In this document: piece by piece, positions 7,101-9,387 of the stretch
How the letters are laid out: each line of letters starts with the position of its first letter
Numbering within the stretch: the stretch's first letter is position 1
Source: Oscillospiraceae bacterium
GTDB lineage: Bacteria; Bacillota; Clostridia; Oscillospirales; Oscillospiraceae
DNA length: 9,387 bases
NCBI GenBank assembly: GCA_031266955.1
Contig: JAISAA010000267.1
Coordinates: 1-9,387, forward strand
Direction: 5' to 3'
Program-made: the position numbers and the translations under genes
Notes under the pieces: model-generated
Told to the model about the DNA's origin: nothing
Databases searched by the model: none
What the model saw: only the letters and a program-made list of their open reading frames with translations

Positions 7101-9387
7101 CCGTTGACGGCCTTGCTGTTGACTCCGGACCGCACACCGCAAAGGTGACGGTGAGCAGCGATACTACTCTCGCACTTGCGGCAACATATGACACGACGTT
7201 CGAGCAAAAATCGTTTGATGTGAATTTCGAGGTAAAAGCGGCGACGATTACGGGCTTCATCGTCACCCCCGCAAGTGTCCTCGCGGGCAAAGCAACTGAG
7301 ACGATGGACACGGGATATGAAAACGCGACGAATGTCGCCGGCACACTGAACTCCGCAATAACGGTAAAGGGCGTGTACGCGGGCGGCACGGTTGTGATTC
7401 CGGTATCATTGTGGGCGGAAAGCACAACAAAGCCGTATAGTACGTCAGAGCCAGGGGAATACCCGTTTGAGGCTACGCTCGACGCGAGCGCGATAACGCC
7501 AAATCCAAACAACTATAGCATCTCGGGCAGTTTGAGCAAGCCCGCCGTAATTGTCCGCGTAAACGATATTATTCACGGCGTGACGCTCGACGCATCAAGC
7601 CACGCATTCCCCGAAGCGCAGTACGGATATACACCGGCGTCAAAAACCATCAATATCACGAACATCGGAGTAGAAGCGACGGAAGATCTCGTTGTCGCGG
7701 TGAGCGGAGATACAGAGGCGTTCTCCGTTCCCGGCACAGTTGGCAGTATAGCTGTAGGCGGCTCGGGTGAGCTTACGGTAAACACAGCCGCAAATCTTTT
7801 CCCCGGCACGTATGGCGTTACAATAACCGTCGAGCATAACAGTTCGACCAACATCGACCTTGTGTCCAAGACCTATGACCTCAGCTTCACGGTGACGCCC
7901 GCCGAGATCACGGGCTTTGAGTCCATAGATGATATCCCCGCGGGAGTCTCCGGTTACGGTGCGGTCGAGTCCACGGAAATACAGGCAGAGCTGCCGGACA
8001 CAGTCACGGCATACGCGACCTACGGCCAAACCTTAGAGGGGCTATCCGTCACGTGGGCCGACACCGACGGCTACGACCCCGGCGTCCCCGGTGGATATAC
8101 GTTCACAGGCACGATAGCGCCGCCGACGTACTACTTAAACCCCCACGGCTACACCGCGGCAGTCAAGGTCGTTGCAGCGGAGCCCGTCCACGCGAAGGCG
8201 CCGGGGATCGTATTGCAGCCGGAGGCGGAGCCCGTATACTTCGTCGGCGCCGACTACGCGCTCGAAATCGCCGCCGAACCGCGCGACGGCGGGACGCTCA
8301 CGCATCAATGGTACACAGCGGCTGAGCCGTCAGCCTACGACGGCGATACCGGCACTGCGACCGGCGGCAATGCAAAGTCCCTCTCCGTTCCGAGCTCCGC
8401 GACCGGCACAACGTATTACTGGTGCGTCGTGACGAACACGAATGACGACGCGACGGGCGAAAAGACAGCGGAGCGCAAAAGCCGGCTCGCCGCCGTCACG
8501 CTGCGCTACGCCGTACTGACCGTAGTGAACGGCACAATATCCGGCGGCGCGGATACCGGTTCTTTCTCCGCCGGCGCGACCGTGCCGATAAAAGCCAATG
8601 ACGCCCCCGCCGGTCAGATATTCAGCGCTTGGACTCAGCCCGCGGGCAAGCCTGTCACGCCGCTGCCGTCTACTGCGACCGGCAGCATAACAATGCCCGC
8701 CGGCGACGCAACGCTCGAAGCGACATACAGACCTATGCCGTACCTCCCGCCTCCCGACAGCAGCACCGCCAACAACAAACCCGACGCCGAGACCCCAAGC
8801 TCCACCAACACAGTCACAGCCGACAACGGCAAAGTGCAGCTCGATTACAAAGCCTCGGGCGGAGGCGTGACAATAAGCCTCCCGGAAAATAAGGTCGGCG
8901 AGATAATCAAAAACGTCACCGGCGGCGAAGCATCCTTCGACGTCTCAAAGGTGGACGGCGCGTACTCCGTGACATTCACGCCGAAAAGCGGCCTGTCTGA
9001 GATAGCCGAGGACGGCCTGAAAATCAAAGTCATATTCCCGAGCGGCGTAGTGACGCTCGACTCCGGCGCCGCGAAATCGCTAATTTCACAGGCTCACGGC
9101 ACAGAGATAACCTTCGAGGTAAAGGAAATGAAAACCGCCGAGCTCACAGCGGCGCAAAGCCGCGCTCTGCCCGGAACGCCGGAGGCGTTCGACGTTTCCG
9201 TATACTCCGGCGGCGAGGCGATCCACAGCTACGCCGGCGAGCTCATCATAACCGTAGCCTACGCCGGCAAGCTCCCCGTGTCCGTCTGGTACGTCTCTGA
9301 CGCCGGGGCAACTGAAAAGCTTCCGAGCACATACAGCACACAGAACAAAACCGTGACGTTCAAACCTCCGCATTTATCCCTGTACGC
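1025..9387 (+). CDS. Giant modular cell-surface protein with N-terminal L-type lectin domain (C-terminus beyond window)
   Basis: The frame is open from ATG 1025 to the window end: 2,787 complete codons, roughly 280 kDa so far. I read it through without a stop or frameshift. Order by residue: signal peptide 1-47; L-type lectin-like domain about 62-317; FN3-like 349-450; SbsA-type Ig-like 451-568; composite modules 576-712, 819-964, 1092-1242 and 1793-1943; ASH/MSP-like domains about 713-817, 1243-1340, 1949-2072 and 2183-2292; other Ig-like segments 965-1088 and 1341-1456; unassigned 1459-1712; InlB-B-like repeats 1713-1786 and 2494-2570; Big_4-like 2073-2182 and 2293-2385; W-Y Ig-like 2386-2493; linker and C-terminal beta region 2571 onward. 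Only two cysteines occur (C678, C2467), as is usual for exported Gram-positive proteins. The likely role is a glycan-binding adhesin on a long stalk. No catalytic domain, LPXTG motif or SLH repeat is visible; an anchor would lie downstream. It stands alone in the window, behind a long structured leader. Confidence 0.92.
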   Translation, partial: MKKHLQIHGFLRQVLSLALAAALTLGLAPAFTPGSLPGLLPPIAALADGAPEAESELPRTIFANIGPGGFNSANTSRGLLDPNKTMFINGTRGDAGILTADGAVALTTTTGSNAAGAGSAFLSRRIYSETGFSARFEMRLGPRGSDASDGFAFVVAKNTNKIGGTANSIGYAGIPDSFAFIYDTFYNSVKGQANNSAYVPQVQKAQNGDYILATAENLNAPGSYGSVLAFPGEGLGGAANYSVFGWVDYDSKNRTMALYLSLAPEEGKELTKPKNPISEFTGIDIEAVLGNQYFIGFTAANGRQQHILKQFYVFNENAPKVDFNGNGVGMNMSDGEGGGEDTGIIEDYTPPSAPVVTQSSSGMTDALMVFTVGGSDDENGVRKYQYQTGSETVWHDYTDAGGNELVLDSSRLITTAIIPGGSAEVRARALDHGGNISSETSATLKYNIAPGPTMTAPADKAAGVFPANTPELIISFKSKINIATVGTVTVKDTNNNTAAFATGPIIADDARWDASQSKLTLPFALGDTGLGYGKSYIVTVSGFVNTSNISMGDNDEPATVTYTFSTIGREATPNAAIDFTNERLTGLTSNVVYKINGAEYTASGGVVPIQASWLGTAVRIVKPGTAATVDSAAQELEIPARRNAPADLGSGLNRSRITGTTADMEYAASAGAASWTSCTASATEVDEGTYYVRYKVSASEFKSETTTVEVQATTYTLNAAAPVFTAISDGDTQPEGKNLTITSSGNSDATISGVTSSSADFTVITGDGTVSAGGANTSYKVQPVNLKVGTHTATITVKYNGDKTATVQVSITVREKKPAIAIDYVNEQLTGLTPGDTYTVNGNSLTASTGKLNIENAWLGTTLTIVKTNANTALNSEAQSLYVAPRSDPPQGVTATNETYAGEKDGKLTDVTAAMEYRRNGAAVWTPGTGDTITNLAPGEYQVRYTAGAGASFHSRAVQLTVEASRKYKLTATVSADPGGELGKVNTSYLLVTLTHDNSANNAVPIAGLAEASSSTTPGAWVSGAAAVGVVTDNGDADDKTWRVNINPTENNAQATLTLTEWTAQNGNTYTVTNIEPASVTVYKSIPELTPAAQVNYADETLTNLTGTDHYTINGADRQAAGGIIPISDFIEIASGASDASKTTLRIIKTGGTATADSAAQTIEIPKRRPAPPITPVPPQAANGKASITGVDTTMQYQSGDAGWTDVTSTSITGLGSGVYHVRYTATSAAFHSRMAEAVFHNYGAIDFGDVYEGYSLNGTPGIPAKTVTNTGGGIVDSAELTGAKAASFTLNPNTGSSATRQVRPAANLPADDYEAVAQFKDASSVALDKFDLYFGVHKKANILSVTPHTNDTTKLTDSITVVFEHPIDLAYGDISVAGGAVKSGAGFTDSGSGPRTEYTLAVTPQMSAADGAAIRVQVNLDDANLRDAYAYQLSQPDGRAMASSDGAKVSIPRAIESAEAFTPVSGYSTGYVQFTLNREKYPIDTDAIEEVIKGQSPGYVYSGNVLLKVGDTTVTPTYIFRVDNDMGYTFRVLIEPTVSGADGTVKLSVPGFGITEPFTVKGGVTKADATFTGNAYVLSAHGGNYPTDVDDAHQILHPIDAAPDAQTPVYAAPALELRVNREHGDGWTISEFYLGGEPYAGYTISGGGELDQIFDGVTNSQSYPKLTNYLKITLPEGWTRDDGTYAIRAVLTKADEHILLLAKVTVTGITPTYALTVTGGSGGGRYPAGAAVPIAGETPAPIKAFLGWAQAAQSGAAGYIAKLPSGLSGTVIMPAGDAALTASYADRGAAPSASVSYASETLALSDGDYSFNAGSPVTVTGGAYPIDEAWFGATLTVRSVKYVEFGGGGARVRVDSVPSYVDIPARTAQIPDAVGVPETFYGFSDGRLTYVNSAMEYDDGHYIWEGITGAAVENLAPGTYYVRYKATASAFASASQIVEIEPGEPPVWAIELDKSATFSFPEKAYGYGPVTPLTVKITNAGNQPTGALTVNLSGSDFTLAAPDPTTSISLPGIPRYGAATFTVAPVDGLAVDSGPHTAKVTVSSDTTLALAATYDTTFEQKSFDVNFEVKAATITGFIVTPASVLAGKATETMDTGYENATNVAGTLNSAITVKGVYAGGTVVIPVSLWAESTTKPYSTSEPGEYPFEATLDASAITPNPNNYSISGSLSKPAVIVRVNDIIHGVTLDASSHAFPEAQYGYTPASKTINITNIGVEATEDLVVAVSGDTEAFSVPGTVGSIAVGGSGELTVNTAANLFPGTYGVTITVEHNSSTNIDLVSKTYDLSFTVTPAEITGFESIDDIPAGVSGYGAVESTEIQAELPDTVTAYATYGQTLEGLSVTWADTDGYDPGVPGGYTFTGTIAPPTYYLNPHGYTAAVKVVAAEPVHAKAPGIVLQPEAEPVYFVGADYALEIAAEPRDGGTLTHQWYTAAEPSAYDGDTGTATGGNAKSLSVPSSATGTTYYWCVVTNTNDDATGEKTAERKSRLAAVTLRYAVLTVVNGTISGGADTGSFSAGATVPIKANDAPAGQIFSAWTQPAGKPVTPLPSTATGSITMPAGDATLEATYRPMPYLPPPDSSTANNKPDAETPSSTNTVTADNGKVQLDYKASGGGVTISLPENKVGEIIKNVTGGEASFDVSKVDGAYSVTFTPKSGLSEIAEDGLKIKVIFPSGVVTLDSGAAKSLISQAHGTEITFEVKEMKTAELTAAQSRALPGTPEAFDVSVYSGGEAIHSYAGELIITVAYAGKLPVSVWYVSDAGATEKLPSTYSTQNKTVTFKPPHLSLY
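1208..1975 (+). other. L-type (legume-lectin-like) carbohydrate-binding domain (residues ~62-317)
   Basis: The hallmarks appear in family order: a strand FSARFEMRL (132-140), D149-G-F-A-F-V-V, GG-x4-IGYAGI-x-DSFAF-x-YDTFYN (163-187), WVDYD (246-250), and GFTAANG...QHILKQFYVF (296-314). In L-type lectins the Asp of DGFAF, the Glu-x-Asp pair of the EFDT strand and a downstream Asn bind Mn/Ca and shape the sugar pocket. Here D149, D183 and N187 are kept, but the Glu position is I181. The domain follows the signal peptide directly, as expected for an exposed binding head. The ligand cannot be predicted. Confidence 0.85.
2069..2728 (+). other. FN3-like domain followed by SbsA-type Ig-like domain (residues 349-568)
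   Basis: Residues 349-450 begin TPPSAPVV and contain a Y-Q-Y...W strand pair and a C-terminal VRARALDHGGNIS strand, the pattern of fibronectin type III-like domains in bacterial surface proteins. Residues 451-568 read P-x6-AGVFP...LIISFKSKIN-x4-GTVTVKD...L-T-L-P...YIVTVSGF...TYTFST, matching SbsA-type (Big_5) Ig-like domains. Both would act as stalk spacers between the lectin head and the repeat modules. Assignments are by eye. Confidence 0.6.
2750..3160 (+). repeat. Composite module copy 1 (residues 576-712)
   Basis: The first half reads AIDFTNERLTGLT...YKINGAEY...GGVVPI...SWLGTAVRIVK...DSAAQELEIPAR. The second half runs from ITGTTADMEY through a W-T-S-C segment to EGTYYVRYKVSASEFKS. It is the first of four copies and holds C678, one of only two cysteines in the protein. 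Both halves are predicted all-beta. I recognise this module type from clostridial surface proteins but cannot give it a family name with certainty. Confidence 0.7.
3161..3475 (+). other. ASH/MSP-like beta domain 1 (residues 713-817)
   Basis: The pattern is AAPVFTAI...GKNLTITSSGNSDATISGV...DFTV...VSAGGANTSYKVQPVN-x3-GTHTATITVKY...VQVSITV. The 'tissue-glue' logic (a TITNxGN strand, an S-x-DF-x-V strand, a GTHTATITV strand) is that of ASH/MSP-like Ig folds. It recurs in weaker form at residues 1243-1340, 1949-2072 and 2183-2292. The role is presumably structural. Confidence 0.5.
3479..3916 (+). repeat. Composite module copy 2 (residues 819-964)
   Basis: It shares the shape of copy 1: AIDYVNEQLTGLTPGDTYTV, NAWLGTTLTIVK, S-x-AQSLYVAPR, then AMEYRRNGAAVW, NLAPGEYQVRYTAGAGASFHS. 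At DNA level the string GTGCGGTACA recurs at the VRY motif here (3851-3860), in copy 1 (3098-3107) and in copy 4 (6791-6800). Confidence 0.7.
3917..4288 (+). other. Unassigned Ig-like segment (residues 965-1088)
   Basis: It reads RKYKLTATVSADPGGELG near its start and TWRVNINPTENNAQATLTLTEW in its second half, with alternating hydrophobic/polar strands suggesting an Ig-like sandwich. I do not recognise a family. It lies between composite modules 2 and 3. Confidence 0.35.
4298..4750 (+). repeat. Composite module copy 3, variant (residues 1092-1242)
   Basis: It begins QVNYADETLTNLTGTDHYTING and ends GLGSGVYHVRYTATSAAFHS, so both halves are recognisable. The W-LG core of the other copies is replaced by a longer stretch, DFIEIASGASDASKTTLRIIK. 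DSAAQTIEIPKR is retained, followed by a proline-rich joint (RRPAPPITPVPP). The substitution looks like divergence or local recombination and not a frameshift, because the frame and flanking motifs are intact. Confidence 0.65.
4751..5392 (+). other. ASH-like domain 2 plus Ig-like domain (residues 1243-1456)
   Basis: Residues 1243-1340 read AIDFGDVYEGY...KTVTNTGGGIVDSAELTGAKAASFTL...LPADDYEAVAQF, an ASH-like layout with the NTG strand. Residues 1341-1456 begin ANILSVTPHTNDTTKLTDSITVVFEHPID and then give alternating strands, resembling an SbsA/Big_5-type Ig-like domain. Both are assigned by pattern only. Confidence 0.4.
5399..6160 (+). other. Unassigned region of about 254 residues (1459-1712)
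   Basis: This is the longest part of the protein I cannot assign. It has aromatic-rich strands (GYSTGYVQFTLNREKYPID, YIFRVDNDMGYTFRVLIEP), a central HGGNYPTDVDDAHQILHP stretch and a second half with DGWTISEFYLGGEPYAGY and LKITLPEGWTRDDGTYAIRAVL. Two or more all-beta domains are likely. It sits in the middle of the stalk and breaks the spacing of the composite modules. Confidence 0.4.
6161..6382 (+). other. InlB-B-like repeat 1 (residues 1713-1786)
   Basis: The pattern is TYALTVTGGSGGGRYPAGAAVPIAGETP...FLGWAQAAQSG...LSGTVIMPAGDAALTASY. This is the Y-x-L-x-V...G-x-Y-x-AG-x-V-x-I...F-x-GW...MPA-x-D-x-x-L-TA-x-Y signature of (divergent) InlB B-repeat domains in Gram-positive surface proteins. 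A second copy is at residues 2494-2570. Confidence 0.7.
6401..6853 (+). repeat. Composite module copy 4, distant (residues 1793-1943)
   Basis: It starts SVSYASETLALSDGDYSFNAG, keeps AWFGATLTV, has a glycine-rich insertion (FGGGGARVRVDS) before VDIPART, and closes with MEYDDGHYIWEG, NLAPGTYYVRYKATASAFAS. About 550 residues of other domains separate it from copy 3, so the copies are not a simple tandem array. Confidence 0.65.
6869..8179 (+). repeat. Tandem duplication of [ASH-like + Big_4-like] units (residues 1949-2385)
   Basis: Unit 1 has an ASH-like half 1949-2072 (TFSFPEKAYGYGPVTPLTVKITNAGN...SFDVNFEVK) and an Ig-like half 2073-2182 (ATITGFIVTPASVLAG...IPVSLWAE...EPGEYPFEATL). Unit 2 repeats both: 2183-2292 (HAFPEAQYGYTPASKTINITNIG...YDLSFTVTP) and 2293-2385 (AEITGFESIDDIPAG...LSVTWADTDGYDPGVPGGYTF). 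Shared landmarks are F-PE-x2-YGY, I-TN-x-G, the YD...F-x-V-x-F closing strand and the x-ITGF joint. The Ig halves show the V-x-W...PG-x-Y-x-F pattern of Big_4-like domains. Confidence 0.6.
8180..8503 (+). other. W-Y type Ig-like domain (residues 2386-2493)
   Basis: The core runs GGTLTHQWYTAAEP...DGDTGTATGGNAKSLSVPSSATGTTYYWCVVTNTNDDATGEKTAERKSRLAAV. The QWY strand, the GTTYYWCVVTNTN strand and the spacing between them are typical of Ig-like domains in Firmicutes surface proteins. Its C2467 has no partner, so the domain does not form the disulfide of a canonical Ig fold. Confidence 0.65.
8504..8734 (+). other. InlB-B-like repeat 2 (residues 2494-2570)
   Basis: It reads YAVLTVVNGTISGGADTGSF-SAGATVPIKANDAPAGQIFSAWTQPAG...TGSITMPAGDATLEATYRP. 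This is the same signature as residues 1713-1786, including MPAGDA followed by a final A-x-Y. It is immediately followed by a proline-rich linker (YLPPPDSS). Confidence 0.7.
8735..9387 (+). other. Linker and C-terminal beta region preceding the unseen anchor (residues 2571-2787)
   Basis: A Pro/Ser/Thr/Asn-rich linker (about 2571-2600) leads into repeated short strands: KVQLDYKASGGGVTISLPE, SFDVSKVDGAYSVTF, KIKVIFPSGVVTLD, TEITFEVKEM. It ends with LIITVAYAGK...SVWYVSDAGATEKLPSTY...TVTFKPPHLSLYA. The 'W-Y-x-S-D-x-G...Y...V-T-F...H-x-S-x-Y' ending is the kind that usually sits just before SLH repeats or a similar wall-binding segment in clostridial surface proteins. That segment is not visible here, so attachment mode remains inferred. 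Confidence 0.55.

Noticed and set aside
9300..9387. LPXTG sorting signal or SLH repeat at the end of the giant protein
   Set aside because: Neither motif is present before the window ends; EKLPSTY is not an LPXTG match and is not followed by a hydrophobic tail.

Overview
The window holds two protein-coding genes, both cut by the window edges, and a 782-base divergent intergenic region with many inverted repeats. The DNA is GC-rich (by eye near 60%), yet ATA is used often for isoleucine. The surface-protein modules and the short GC hairpin repeats are of a kind common in gut or anaerobic Clostridia (Bacillota). That placement is an inference and is tentative; no rRNA or core marker gene is present.

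Left edge (1-242, minus strand): the N-terminal 80 residues of a small protein with the spaced acidic/lysine pattern of a PD-(D/E)XK nuclease fold. It has a good promoter (TATAAT with a 17-bp spacer) and a Shine-Dalgarno sequence. Middle (243-1024): no convincing gene. It contains a cassette of small GC hairpins (341-501), a GCGCGC-rich stretch, a strong forward sigma-A-type promoter (735-763), and a striking pair of 30-nt palindromes (834-863 and 977-1006). These are exact reverse complements of each other and flank 113 bp just upstream of the big gene. The first is followed by a T-rich tract and looks like an intrinsic terminator.

Right part (1025-9387, plus strand): one continuous reading frame of 2,787 codons with no stop, running off the window. 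I translated it codon by codon and found no frameshift. It encodes a giant exported, modular, almost cysteine-free surface protein. Its order is: signal peptide; L-type (legume-lectin-like) carbohydrate-binding domain; an FN3-like domain and an SbsA-like Ig domain; four copies of a ~140-150-residue composite module ending in a G-x-Y-x-V-R-Y motif, interspersed with Ig-like and ASH/MSP-like beta domains; two InlB-B-like repeats; a tandem pair of [ASH-like + Big_4-like] units; a W-Y Ig-like domain; a Pro/Ser/Thr/Asn linker; and a C-terminal beta region of the type that often precedes a cell-wall attachment segment. The attachment segment itself (SLH repeats or a sortase signal) would lie beyond the window.

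The best functional reading is a lectin-tipped adhesin on a long beta-domain stalk. The palindrome pair in its leader is the main unexplained element: it could be an attenuation switch, an operator, or a small mobile repeat inserted between promoter and gene. Nothing in the window shows that the two genes cooperate.
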